Below are positions 44,495-55,348 of a stretch of 64,000 bases of DNA, piece by piece. The position numbers and the translations under genes are program-made. The notes under the pieces were generated by a model. That model did not search any database. It worked only from the letters and a program-made list of their open reading frames with translations, and was not told the origin of the DNA. The stretch is from Linum tenue (lineage: Eukaryota > Streptophyta > Magnoliopsida > Malpighiales > Linaceae). Location: contig CAMGYJ010000006.1 of NCBI GenBank assembly GCA_946122785.1, positions 2,608,207 through 2,672,206 on the forward strand, given 5' to 3'. The stretch's first letter is position 1; each line of letters begins with the position of its first letter.

Positions 44495-44830
44495 GTTCAG
44501 TAACCATTCCATTTCCTGTTTTTTCATTCCATTTAATTTATTTGGAAATGGAAACAGAAAAAAGGGTTTACTTTCCATTCCCATTCCACTGGTAATAATT
44601 TGAGGAATCAAATAGTAAGAAATAGTACTAGCTTTTGGGAAGCACAATATCTTTTGCCCTGTTTAGTAACCATTCCCATTCCTCTTTTGTCATTCCATTT
44701 CATTTATTTAGAAATGCAAACAGAAAAAGTGTTTAATTTCCATTCCCATTCCATCAGCTTTTATTTGGGGAATCAAATAGTGCTGAATAGTAGCAATTTT
44801 CGGGAAACACATTATTTTGGTTTCAGGAAT
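44495..44830. repeat. Two tandem MITE-like units (CATTCCATTTCATTTATTT type)
   Basis: Two similar units of about 165 bp (44499-44660 and 44661-44825) each carry GTAACCATTCC, TTCCATTCCCATTCCA and GGAATCAAATAGT. A third unit lies at 48900-49030. They resemble palindromic Tourist-type MITEs but the ends are not clear. Confidence 0.5.
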
Positions 44831-46095
44831 GGGAAACAGACGGATATCTCTCCTCTTTCTCATTAATGAGATCCATACATCGAATCCCCCAACCACCCAA
44901 AATCAATTTATTACCAGGTAATTCTGTAGTGCAGTCACTGTAGCGGTGCAGCCTATATAATACCAGCTATAGCCGACCAGGTCTTTGGCATTTCACGTTA
45001 CTGGGTTGTGGAAACAAGCAAAAGGCATTTTCAATTTTTTATAATTTAAAAATATTATTCAATACTTTTCATAAATGTTGTCGCAACCGTCCCTCCAGGG
45101 GTCCGCTTGGGGTCGCGTTCGCTTTTTGGGAGTCGCCATCGATCTTACTTAGAGTGGATCGAACACTCATCGGTCGGCTCTAACCTTAGGGTCTGAACCG
45201 GAATATGGTCTACGATTAAGAGATTCGGGTTCGGGAGTACGGTTACGTGTGGGGAAGTGAAATCACACCCCACGACCCCCTAAATCGGTACTACTTAAGT
45301 TGATAAGTTTTTGTATGAGTTGGGTGTATTTTAGTAATTATGTATTTTTAAAATCCCAATGGGCAATTACTATATTGCTATTTCATTGAGTATAATTTAG
45401 CTAAACGTCCATTGACGTATTAGTTTATCATTAGGTATTTTAGGTATTTTTAGGGCCTTACTTGACCACTAAAGAAATTAAATCGTATTAGTTGTAATTT
45501 AATTATACGCCCACTAACGTAAAAATTTAAAGATAAAATTAGTTGATTAGTTGGACTCGAACCTTATCGATTGCCTACGTACCCGTTAGACGGGATCAAA
45601 GTCCACGTAGTTCGTTGGGAACTTTGATCGTTTTAGTTATAACTTTTACCACGTTCCACTGAACGTAATTTTCGTATTAAAGATTTTGTTAATAAAATTT
45701 ACATAGATTATTATGAGGTTATGACGCGGAAATAAAATGATTTTAGTTACCGAGAGAAGATATGACGTATTAGAAAAGAAGCAAGAGAAACTTAATCCGC
45801 ATTCAACATTTCGTATTAAGGATTTTTAAATGAATAAAGATTAATGGGATGTTTACATGTATAGATGATGGGCCAGCAGCCCAACTGGCTAAGGCGTTAG
45901 TTGTATAGCACGTTAATGTCTGAGTACGCGAGTTAGAAACCAGGTCTCAACAATTTTTTGGGATTTCGTTTTTATTTCGGAGAAAGGGGAAGGGTAGTGT
46001 CGTAAATACACAAAACACGGTGGCATGGGTACGTATTTTTTAGGAAACCCTAGGGGTGAAATCGTCGTTTTAACGGTCGGGCTTTATATTTATCT
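44831..46095. other. No gene; decayed retroelement-like DNA with a SINE-like piece
   Basis: 45060-45300 is GC-richer with GGAGTCGCCATC-like wording, reminiscent of plant LTR element leader DNA; the rest is AT-rich. Otherwise nothing recognised. Confidence 0.35.
45880..45965 (+). repeat. SINE-like sequence with pol III boxes
   Basis: An A-box-like TGGCTAAGGC (45886-45895) and a B-box-like GAGTTAGAAACC (45930-45941) lie about 35 nt apart, followed by CAACAATTTTTT. The arrangement fits a tRNA-derived SINE or a decayed tRNA; no stable cloverleaf is evident. Confidence 0.4.
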
Positions 46096-47633
46096 CTAAC
46101 CCTAACCCTAACAGCCGCCGCCTCACAACCTCATCACCCTCATCTCTCGCCTCTCTCTCTCTATCTCTCTCGCCTCTATTCAAACGGAGACCGAAAAAAA
46201 AGCCTAATCAAAGCGCCGCCGCTCAATCCTTCTCCCTCGTTTTGCTTCTCCGAACCAGAAACCCTCTGGTGTCTCATCCCACAATCGCCGCTATTCCTCA
46301 CCTCCCTCTTTCTCCTGCCTTCTATCTAGAAATCGCGACCGAAAGAAAAGGAGGAAGACCCGACCTTGGTCTCTCCATTCTCTTCTCGGTCCTTCTCTTT
46401 CCAAAAAGAAAACAAACCGCCTCCTCCCCTCTGTGAACAAAATTTGCCTCTCTCTCTCTCTCTCTCTCTCTCGGGTAATAACGAGAGCGAAGGCGAATGG
46501 AAAGGCGGCGACGGGAAGACTAGCGGAGCCTCGACGGCGACGACTGATTGAGGTAGGGCATCTTGCATGTCGATTTTGGGGCTTTTTGTTTGTGTTGCTT
46601 AAGGTTCTAATCTGGATTTTATGTTGATTTTTGGATTTTCAGGGGTTTTCGAGTCTCTGGTTTCGGTGGGGAGGAAGAGAGGCGACACGAGGCGGCGACT
46701 ACGGGCTTCGAAACCAGCAAGGGCGGCCTCAGGACAGACAGACAAACGGCGTTTAGGTCTGCATTTTTTGGTTTTATTTTGCTCTCTTCGCTTTAGATCT
46801 ACACTCAGTGTTTTTTTTTTGTTGGCAGATCTGGGAATAGTAGTCGACGGAGACGGTAGCAGAGGCTAAAGATTTGGTGAGGATTTTTCCTTTTTTTATT
46901 TGATAATGTCTCAGTTTTTGGTTTCTAATCTGCCTATTTTATTTGATGCAGGGCTTGCGGAAGTACGGTTTTAGGTGAGGTTCCTCTTAACCTTGATTGG
47001 TTTAATTAACTAAGAAGGTTAACTATAAAAAAATAATTAATTTGTACATCCGAATTTATGGAAAATGGTATGGTGTTTTAGGCTTTAATCGTTGATCTTT
47101 CGTTGCTTGCTAATCCAGTTTTGGTTTCGGCAGATTCTGGGTTTTGGATTTGATAGGCCAAAGTTTAAAAAACAGACTAGGTTTTAACCAAAACAAAAAC
47201 CATGCACCTATGTGCTTTGATGATATATGCAGTTTTGATTGTATTTTGTTTAAAGCTATGAAAATTAAGTATATTTCTCTTGCATGATCTAAGTAGTAAA
47301 TGGAATTAATTTTGTGTAATGAAGATGGTAACCGCCACTGTTGACATCTATAAATTGCTACAACTGCTTGTGATTTTTATTAGACTAATGGTTGATTTGT
47401 GGGTTTTGAAATCTGAAATTTATTGCGTTTATAGTGTTGGAGTGTTAACTTTGTTTCGTAGTCAAAATGGAAAATATATGGCACAAATAGTAGATCTATA
47501 GAAAGTGATTAATCACTATTAATGGATAGCAAGTAAGATAAAAAAAAACAAGTAGCTAAATTTGAACGAAATACTACTGTGTAGTGTGTATAATCAATAT
47601 GAGATAATCAATATGAGTAGCTGATATATTGTA
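46096..47633 (+). other. Gene-leader-like region without an identified gene
   Basis: TCTAACCCTAACCCTAAC at 46095-46112 is a telobox-type motif common in plant promoters and leaders. After it come pyrimidine-rich DNA, a CT microsatellite (46447-46472) and GT/AG-like signals near 46550-46980. No exon I can name is present. It may be the 5' region of a gene lost to rearrangement. Confidence 0.35.
46447..46472. repeat. (CT)n microsatellite
   Basis: About 13 CT units in a row within a pyrimidine-rich leader-like region. Confidence 0.9.
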
Positions 47634-47639
47634 ATGGAG

Positions 47640-49030
47640 AAAAAATGTAATGGAGAAAAAAGAGGAGAGTAATAATTTTTTTTTTGAATTTTGAATTTGT
47701 GGGTCTCTTTTCTAGTTGGGTGATGGGAATGAGTAGGGCTGTTAGTCGGTTCGGTTAACCGCCACAAATAAAGAGCTGAAATATGCAACTGTAACCATAA
47801 AGAGCTGAAATATGCAACTGTAACCAATTGAGTAATCGGTTAGCCGAAACCGCCAATCGAAAGTCACGGTTCGATTTGGTCGGTTAGACTTTGATCGAAA
47901 TAGAAGGGAATTAAAAAAAACTCCCCACCCTATTCTGGATCCTTCCCACCGTCCCTATCTCCAAAGACAAAGAACAACTTTCTCTCTACTCTATCCCTCT
48001 CCGCCTCTTTGGCTCTCTGCTACCCTCCCTCTCCCCTCACCAAATCTCCATCTCTACCTCTCTGCTACCTTTTCCCCTCACAAAATCAACACAAAAAGTC
48101 AACATAAACTTGGAATAGGTGTTGCCGTGTTGGATCTGGCCGAATTTCTCACTCTGCGGCGACGACGACGAAGGTCGACAATCGACGGCCGTGCTGATGA
48201 TGGATGGCAATCGACGCCAACGAGGGTTGGCAATCGACGCCGACGAGGGACGTTGTGGATGAGGGGGTAGGTGGGGGAGTGCAAAGATGAGTTCGGCCAG
48301 ATTCGGAGAGAAGGGTCGGCGAAGTCGGGTGAGGAAATTGTGGATGTGGAGGGCGGTGGTGGCGGCCTGGTGAGAGGCTGGAGATGGAGAGGGAGAGAGG
48401 GCCCATGCGGGGTGAGAGGGGGAGTTGAGAGGTTTGTCGGTTGCATCAGTGCACCGAGTTTGATCTCGGTTAGAAATCGGGAACCGACGGTTAGTCAGAA
48501 GCCCATAATTAGTACATCGACGCCGACATCGAGGCAAATATATATGTTTTTGGTTAGGTCGATAACCGAGATTTTCTTGACGGTTTTCGGTTCAACCGAT
48601 TAACCGGCAAATGATTATCAGCCCTAGCAATGAGCGAGGTGAACCGGTCAGCTACCCTCCTCTCAAATACCCAAACTAATCATTCCCAACCGTCGGATCT
48701 TGGCTTGCCCACGTGGTACGTGGACACCAAACTGTCCCTGTTAGTATATATATCCCTGTTAGCACCATAACTAAGTTGGTTGTTCGCCGGCAGCTATGGC
48801 CGTTCGCTTCCGGTTCGGCCGAGTTTCGACGGAGTGTTTTTTCTTCCCAACTTGGGTTTGGAATAATTTAACAGAAAACATTCCATTTCCTATTTTTTCT
48901 TCCCCTGTTCAGTAACCATTCCATTTCCTGTTTTTTCATTCCATTTCATTTATTTTGAAATGGAAACAGAAAAAAGGGTTTACTTTCCATTCCCATTCCA
49001 CTGGTAATAATTTGAGGAATCAAATAGTAC
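47640..49030 (+). repeat. Direct duplicate of 43673-44600
   Basis: Shares GGAGAAAAAAGAGGAG, TGTGGGTCTCTTTTCT, AACCGGTCAGCTACCCTCCT, CCCAACCGTCGGATCTTGGC, the PTAR1 leader piece and the CATTCC unit, in the same order. Each copy has its own hAT insertion (here 47734-48626). Confidence 0.85.
47734..48626. mobile_element. hAT-type element (TAGGGCTG ends), 893 bp, with GC-rich cargo
   Basis: Ends TAGGGCTGTTAGTCGG and, inverted, TAGGGCTGATAATC. Flanks GGAATGAG (47726-47733) and GCAATGAG (48627-48634) form an 8-bp duplication with one mismatch. The parallel copy at about 43742-43765 has a single GGAATGAG and no insert. Its interior (about 47930-48480) is GC-rich and open on both strands, so it could be captured gene DNA, but I recognise no protein. 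It contains no transposase. Confidence 0.85.
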
Positions 49031-49048
49031 GCCGCCGCCGCCATTGTC

Positions 49049-49846
49049 ATGGGGACAAAGCAAGAGGACGTCCTTTCACGTCACGCACTTGGCTGCCCTA
49101 GCTACCATCCACCATCAGATCCACCGTTGCCATCGTATCCGCCATCGTCTCATCACCCGCCGTGGCTGAAACCTTCTTATTCCGCTCAAGATATCCACAA
49201 AGATCTGGAGAGCTTGGCTGCCAGAGTCCGAGCTGCAGAGGCCATGAATTCACATTATGCCGTAACTAATTGGAGTCCCTTCCAAGCTCCAACTCAGCAG
49301 TCGTCGTCCTATTACGTCAATGAGTTTCAGGGGGATTATGATCAAGTCGGAGCTAACTTTTGGGGTCAATATGCTAGTGCTGGTGACCGAGTAAAGGAAG
49401 GAGAATCTCTTTCTCTACCATGGGACAATATAAGGTTCACGCGGGAGGAAGAAGACAAGCTGAAATGGAACTTTGAAGTCACCACCACAGCACCATCGAC
49501 TTCTAGTGAAACGAAGCTAGCCACCACGTCCCCGCCAGCCCCGGACGACACCATCAACGATCTTCATGTCACTGCCACCGTTTGGATCCCCATTACTAAG
49601 TTATCGGCTCTAGACTGGACCAAGGTGAAGCCACCAAGCGACGCCAAGGAGAAGGTGACTCCAGTCGTGGCCGCTGCTGCGGAAGCAATGGAGTTTGTCG
49701 CTGATAAGGAGCTAAGCCTAGCGCCAACAATGTCGCCAGCGACCTCGGCTACTGCGTTGAAACCCGACCACGTTGCAGTCCGTGCCCCAACGTTGGACAT
49801 AGTCGAAATTGACGTTTGTCCCCCTAACTACTACCATGGTATGTGA
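49049..49846 (+). CDS. Uncharacterised 265-aa ORF
   Basis: ATG at 49049 follows a GCCGCCGCCGCC tract and opens a 265-codon frame ending at TGA. The protein has a Pro/Ser-rich N-terminus, a middle part with RVRAAEAMNSHYAVTNWSPF and Gln-rich sequence, then ETKLATTSPPAPDDTINDLH and a long Ala/Thr/Val-rich tail. No signal peptide, membrane helix or known domain is evident. Codon use looks gene-like. It could be an exon of a host gene or the gag-like part of an unrecognised retroelement; the adjoining right-hand sequence is LTR-like, which favours the latter. Function unknown. Confidence 0.45.
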   Translation: MGTKQEDVLSRHALGCPSYHPPSDPPLPSYPPSSHHPPWLKPSYSAQDIHKDLESLAARVRAAEAMNSHYAVTNWSPFQAPTQQSSSYYVNEFQGDYDQVGANFWGQYASAGDRVKEGESLSLPWDNIRFTREEEDKLKWNFEVTTTAPSTSSETKLATTSPPAPDDTINDLHVTATVWIPITKLSALDWTKVKPPSDAKEKVTPVVAAAAEAMEFVADKELSLAPTMSPATSATALKPDHVAVRAPTLDIVEIDVCPPNYYHGM

Positions 49847-49989
49847 ATCGAAGTGGTTGTTATGGGCAAGGTGACCGCGAACCGCCTGGGGACGCAAATA
49901 TGGTCGTAGACCACACTCTTGATTGCCAAAAAGAGGGATACATTATAGGCTATTCAAGAGGCCCTCTCGGTTCAGGCAATCGATGGTTG

Positions 49990-50484
49990 ACTTACTCCCT
50001 CACTCAACTCAAAGGTTGGTCGGCTTAATTGCGCTTAACCAAATTGCTTAATTCAATATAGAGGTTTGCCCTAAATTAACCTAGATAGGTGGCTTTAGAA
50101 GCCCTATGAATCCCAACTCAATTGAGCCTCCCTTGAAAGGGATTTTCCTCTCTCTAATCTAGGTTAGAATGGCCAATTAGATTGCTAAGCACAAACATGC
50201 ACAATCAACATGAAAAATATCTCAATCATTGAATTAAACAACTTCCATAAACAATCATTCAATTCACATAACAACTACGTAGCAAATAGTTAGGGTTTCA
50301 CAACACCCAAGTGAAAAAGAAAACTACTCCATGCTAGAAAGAGGAGAAACACAAGAGGAATAGGTAGAAACCATCATGGAGATGCTTTCAATCTTTTTTG
50401 AGCTTGTGCTGAACTTCTCTTGGGGAGAATCTTCCCAATTCACCACTTGGAGCAAATCCTAGCCTTCCTATTCCTTTGGTCTCT
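49990..50484 (-). repeat. LTR-like fragment related to the Athila LTRs
   Basis: Its order of phrases (AATCTAGGTTAGAATGGCCA, ATCATTCAATTCACATAACA, TAGGGTTTCACAACACCCAA, GAAAACTACTCCATG) parallels the Athila LTR phrases (ATTCTAGGTTAAAGC, CATTCAATCATTCAAGCC, CTAGGGTTTTCCATACC, GGGAAACTACTCCGTGG) although the sequence is diverged. It ends where PTAR1 homology begins, so it probably interrupts that gene copy. The left end is unclear. Confidence 0.45.
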
Positions 50485-50485
50485 G

Positions 50486-51793
50486 CATAGATAGCAAGGC
50501 AGAAAAAGTTTAGAGTAGTGGTCAATAGCACACACTCCCAAAAATAAGTAAACCAGAGCTGTGTTCAAAGCCACTAGTATGGAGTGAAAAATGAAAGTCT
50601 AACAATACATGCATACACCTAGTTATGTCTGGAAAGATTCCACAATCAAACATGAAATTAATAAACTTCAAAGATGATGCTTTCTTTTTCCCCTTTTCTT
50701 TTCCAATTTTTAAAATTTCGTAATGCAATTGTCACGGAAATAGTATGCTTCTTTAGTATTTGAAGTTGTTAAACCTTCATGAATCACTACTATGCAGTTC
50801 TTGAAATTAATATAAACCTCTGCTATCTTCTCCACCAGGTCAGATTCTTCCCTCAAAATCTCTTGTAATGTTGTACGATTTCTGGCCATATTCTTGATCA
50901 CCCACCTCCTGCCAATAACCGAAGGAAAAATGCATAGAACAAGTTAACAACTCATGCAGTTCAGCAGATAAACAACAACACAGGAAGAGAATCAACTAGT
51001 ATTTCATAGATATTACTTATGGCTCCATGCTTGCTCGCTCTTGGGTGAATAGGAAAGGACAAGGGCTGACAAGCGGAGCTCGTCAGTGAACATTGACGCT
51101 TGTGTCTTCTTCGATACTATTAACTTTCTGCAATTTGCATCAAGAACAGTCATTCATAAAAATAATATAAAAACAAGAACAGAGGGGCACATTGGGCATA
51201 AACAAGCTGCAACTAGAGGGTTTAAAACACAGGTGCGAATCTACCATTTTCGGATCATTACGATTCAAATCAACCAGACCCGTATAAATATAGAAAATTT
51301 CAAATTGGTTACCTGGAATTCTAAGCAGTCCTGTAATCAGTGTTTAACAACACAAGTGCTTTGCTGCATTTCATAACCACAATACCTAGAGCTTCAGCAG
51401 AAGGAAGAGATAGGTCGCCGAGGTTCCTGTATTCTGCAATTGCATTCATGAATTGTTCTCTGGCAGCCTTGTACAATAGGAGAACAACCTCCGAGGAAAT
51501 GCCCAGTTTGTGATCTCGAATCAGAAAGCTCCCATCTCCACCATCCAGCGCATCCGAGGCTTCCGATCGTGAGCTACCAGCTTCAGGATCTCTCTCTAAT
51601 GTCGCAAATTGCGAAGGGTGAATGAACCCTACTTCGTTGCTGAGCACGAAGGAGCACCAAAGCAGCCGAAAAACCAAATTGAACATAGGGTTGAGCGAAT
51701 AAATTGAACGAAGGGGAAACAATTTGACGACGGTGCTTACATGAGGGGATCGGAATAGAGAATGCATTCGAATTGATTCAACAATTGCGACAT
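50486..51793 (-). pseudogene. PTAR1: PTAR1-like gene, 5' half, copy 1 (inverted arm)
   Basis: Exons on the minus strand: 51793-51741 (MSQLLNQFECILYSDPL), 51639-51313 (NEVGFIHPSQFATLE), 51127-51017 (KLIVSKKTQTSMFTDELRLS, AWSH), 50908-50818 (KRWVIKNMARN). These match the plant homologue of protein prenyltransferase alpha-subunit repeat protein 1, whose repeats carry Trp-x-x-Arg signatures (WNSR, AWSHRRW). In animals PTAR1 pairs with RabGGTB as geranylgeranyltransferase III. TAG at 51323-51321 replaces the Trp of the first repeat. After exon 4 the copy is lost at about 50486, near the start of exon 5, against LTR-like sequence. Not functional. Confidence 0.82.
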
Positions 51794-52578
51794 GTTTTCG
51801 CTCTGAATAGTACCTTCAGGCTTCAGTCATCATTACGAACTCCAGCGTCGATTTATTAGAAATTGGAAACGGAAAGAAACTAATGAAGTCAGCCCTATCA
51901 TTCCAAACCCAAGTTGTGAAGAAAGAAGACTCCGTCGAAACTCGGCCGAAGAGGAAGCGGACGGCGAGAGCTGCCGGCGAATAAAGATTTTGTTTCTCCC
52001 CCGATTCCACTTGGCAATAGCTGCCTTCGCAATCGCACCCTTCAACCGCGCGATTGTTAATCTAGTTTGTTGGGCTGGGCCTACTGCCTACCACTTGAAA
52101 ATGTCTTAGTACTCGAACCCCATTCATTTTTGACCGGCCGGCTATAAAGAGGAAAAAATCCAGAACTACCGTTATTTTAAAAAAACAACTAGCACCGTGC
52201 CCGGCCCTTGGCCGGGTAAGTTTAACCAAAAATTGATGAAAAATATCATTCTAAAAATATAATAAGAAGAAAAGAAATACCAATGAAAACCTTTGGCATA
52301 GTCTGAGCCCTGAGACAGTTACATGCCCCTTAAGCGCTAAGGCTGCGCTGGAGATAATTAGTATATAAATACACACCAATGGCTACTATAATTACAGCCG
52401 TTGTTCATTAAAAAGCATCATCAATTGTCTTCTATTCTTCTCACGGCGGCTAGTAACTAAAATCATGTTTAATGTTATCAAATTATATCACCAGAAGTTT
52501 TTATCTTTCTCCGAAACATTGCCATATAGTGCCTCTCTTGATATAGAATTTAGAGCCAGACAAAATTGGTCCCTGAAC

Positions 52579-53027
52579 CATAGACTAGGAAACCGGATCG
52601 TACTGGCCGGTTCAACCGGTTCAACAGGAAATTGGACCAAAAGCGGCACGGTGGGCTGATTGTGTTGATTTTACCGTGCCGGCCGGTTTTTTCGGTTTGA
52701 TCGGTTGAATCGGCCTGTACGATCCGGTTTCCTGGTCTATGATTCAGCATCATTTCTCCGTATTCTCGTTCAATATGTGGAAAATAATTAAAAAAGAATA
52801 TTATTTTGCTATTTTTCTATGTTGAAAATGGGTCACCGTGGTTGTATAATGCTCTATTTGGTTCTTTTTTTGATGGATTATATTTTTTATACTATCGCAT
52901 TTCATTTCTCCATCAATAGTGAAAAACGGTATTTACCGGTACAAAACGGTTGAACCACTGTCGTACTACAAAATACCATACCAGAAAGGAATCCGGTATG
53001 ATGTCCGGTACGGTTTCCTTTAACATG
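52579..53027. mobile_element. hAT-type MITE, 449 bp, inside left arm
   Basis: CCCTGAAC is duplicated perfectly on both sides (52571-52578 and 53028-53035). Ends are CATAGACTAGGAAACCG and, inverted, CATGTTAAAGGAAACCG. The other arm (about 55513-55530) has a single CCCTGAAC and no insert. The first 160 bp are themselves a palindrome (CATAGAC...GTCTATG) rich in GGTTCAACCGG. Confidence 0.88.
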
Positions 53028-53194
53028 CCCTGAACTCCCTTCCATTACAGGCCATCTTATTCTTACCTAAAACAGAATTCACAACCTAACTCGTTTCCTC
53101 AACTTTTTTATTTACCCAAATGTAAACTTAAAGTCATCAAGGGACTTGATCACTTACCACGAATAAATTCCTCAGCTGGCGGTCATAGATATCA

Positions 53195-53885
53195 TTCACG
53201 CCCGCCGGATCGTTGACCTCGGTGACGTAGTCCTCACTATCGGCCAGGCCGAGGTCGAGAGCAGTGGCCAGCTCGTGGTAGCTCAATAACCGTGGTACAC
53301 CGCCGAGCCGGAACTTGACGGCGTTACTGTCTGTCCAACTCTCTGTGGATGTGTGCTTGAAGGTCGTGTAGAACTCCAGCACGGGCTCGTGGTAGACCTT
53401 CTCGCGGATGGAGAGCAGACGGCGCCACGGGCCGTTGGTGACGATAGCGGCCAAGTGCTCATAGCAGTGGAACTGCTCAAACTCTCGCCTGGACCAGCAG
53501 TGGTGCTGTCCAAACGAGCAGGCCAGGACCTGCTTGAACCGATCCTGGTAGGGGCCCCGCTTCAAATCCCGAATGAACGGGTCCTTGGGGTCGGGTTTCG
53601 TAATGGTCCTACAAAAGAACAACCCAAATTGGAACCAAAAGAGCCAAATAAAAGGTTAATCACACCCCCACACTTAATAACAGAAAACAACCCACCATGG
53701 TTTCATCCATAGTTCGGGGGTCAAAAACTCGATCAATCAAGCATAATCCATAGCAAATACACCCTCAAAGCACATCATTGAGGGCCCCAACCGGTCCTCA
53801 CAACATTGCATGCAAAACAGGCATTTCATCGAACATCTTGTGTGCACTATTAAGGTAAGCATGAAATTGACAAAATTCTTGCACT
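53195..53885 (-). mobile_element. Athila fragment D with envelope-like ORF start
   Basis: Aligns with 17080-17820 of element B: the N-terminal part of the Athila ORF-1-like gene (53622 to about 53195; YHEPVLEFYTTFKH, KFRLGGVPRLLSYHELATAL) and the upstream TTAAGTGTGGGGG motif (53665-53677). It breaks off at VNDPAGV and continues in frame into host sequence for about 20 codons. No LTRs are attached. Confidence 0.8.
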
Positions 53886-55348
53886 ATTAAGGTAAGATAT
53901 AATAGCAAAACATAGGTCAGATTAAATGAAACCTTGCGTTTTGCCTCACTCCCTCTCGCTGGACAACTTACATCTCCGGCTGGGCCAAACAAAGCCCGCC
54001 TAACTCAGGGCGGCCCAAATACGGCCCCGAATAAGATATGGTGAGCCTCCTGTACGGTAAATATTCCTGCATTTTGTGCTGGTCACTTTCAGCTAGACAA
54101 CTGACTGCGATCCCAGGCCCAGCATCAACTTCTCCCTCTGACCAGCCTTTGCCAGCCTTTGATGTCTGCCGTGGTGACGCCGCTCAATTCCTTGACTGCA
54201 CGTCAAAACCAAAACCCAGCCTCGGAATCAGGATCCGCCGATTCAGCTTCTCTGCTTCCAAAACCCAGGTTCGACTGATTCTCCACTTTGTTCCCGTTAT
54301 AGCGACCTTTTGCCGCTTGAATCCCCAAATCCGTCTGATTGATGTTCTGGCTTTGTAATACACACACATCAGTTTCCAGTATGCCTCTCCAATTCGAGCT
54401 ATTCGTCGTCCTTGCCTTCCCATGGAATCGTTTCCCTCTTTTTCTGATAACCACCCATCATCACAATAACTCATCTTTCAATCCTCCCCCAAACTATTTC
54501 TCCCCTCTCTACCACCGCATCTCCGATTTCCCACCACCACCACTTCCATCAAGGCCCCGTCATCTTTGTCGTCGTCATCGACTCCAGCCACCAGCCGCCT
54601 ACTTCCTCCTTCTCCAACGGCAAGATAGGGTTTCTAACTGCATCTTTCCTTCTGTAAACCCTATTTAGAATTGGGGTTGGAACTTGGAATCGGCAGCAGA
54701 GTCAGTTTATAGTTTCTGCTTTCATTGTAACATTGGTTTTCTTTCTTTTGTTGCATGCTTCAATCTCCCCATTCTCATGACCTCCTCGGTTTAGGGATTC
54801 AATTGGGTTGTTGTGTTGCTTTGTTCTCGACCCAATCCTAATTGGGGCCAATCCACAATTTCTAAACCAAAATCCCACGTCAATGGCAGAGACCTCTTCC
54901 GTCGTTTCTGTTTTAGAGGATTTCTCGGCTGCTACTAGGGATTCGTCAAGTTTGATTGCAACAGTGTTCTTTTTCAATTAGTGTGTGCTTCACTTTCCTC
55001 ATTTTCATGAGCAGGTGATCAGCAACGGTAGACGCGAGCAGATGATGGAATTCGATAGACGCGAGGGAATTTTGAATTGTTTGATCACTGTCTATGGAAT
55101 ATATTACTACATATATGACTGTCATCTTACAGGTACTCGAATAATATTGTTTCCTAAAAGAATCCGTAATCCCTTTCGCATCTCTGTGCCTAAGGTGAAA
55201 ACTATTTCCTACACTTCATAATCTAACTCCAGGCCGCTTTTGTCTCCTAGATTGTGTCTTTTGTTGTTAGCCTCTGTAGTGACAGCCACATAATTTAGTT
55301 ACCACATAAGCTAGCTTTCGTTCAGTTCCCTCAGAAATTTCACAACGT
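53886..55348. other. Spacer between inverted arms, no gene identified
   Basis: Pyrimidine-rich, leader-like DNA. Possible first exon at 54883-54981 (MAETSSVVSVLEDFSAATRD, then TAG). An exon-like piece ends at 55397: acceptor CCCTCAG, KFHNVSKNDIYDRQLRN, donor GTAAGT. I do not recognise the gene. The left arm has the same exon piece at 53199-53149. Confidence 0.35.

Larger units (their letters stand above)
50486..53199 (-). repeat. Left arm of the PTAR1 inverted duplication
   Basis: Reverse-complement homologue of 55349-57831. Includes PTAR1 exons 1-4, the upstream region and an intergenic stretch. Net length without the MITE is about 2.27 kb. Confidence 0.88.

Noticed and set aside
46095..46112. 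CTAACCCTAACCCTAAC as an interstitial telomere
   Set aside because: Only about two and a half units in a pyrimidine-rich leader-like region; better explained as a telobox promoter motif.
48037..48603. Overlapping frames on both strands inside the hAT element as genes
   Set aside because: Low-complexity Pro/Ser/Arg translations on both strands without a domain; mentioned only as possible captured DNA.
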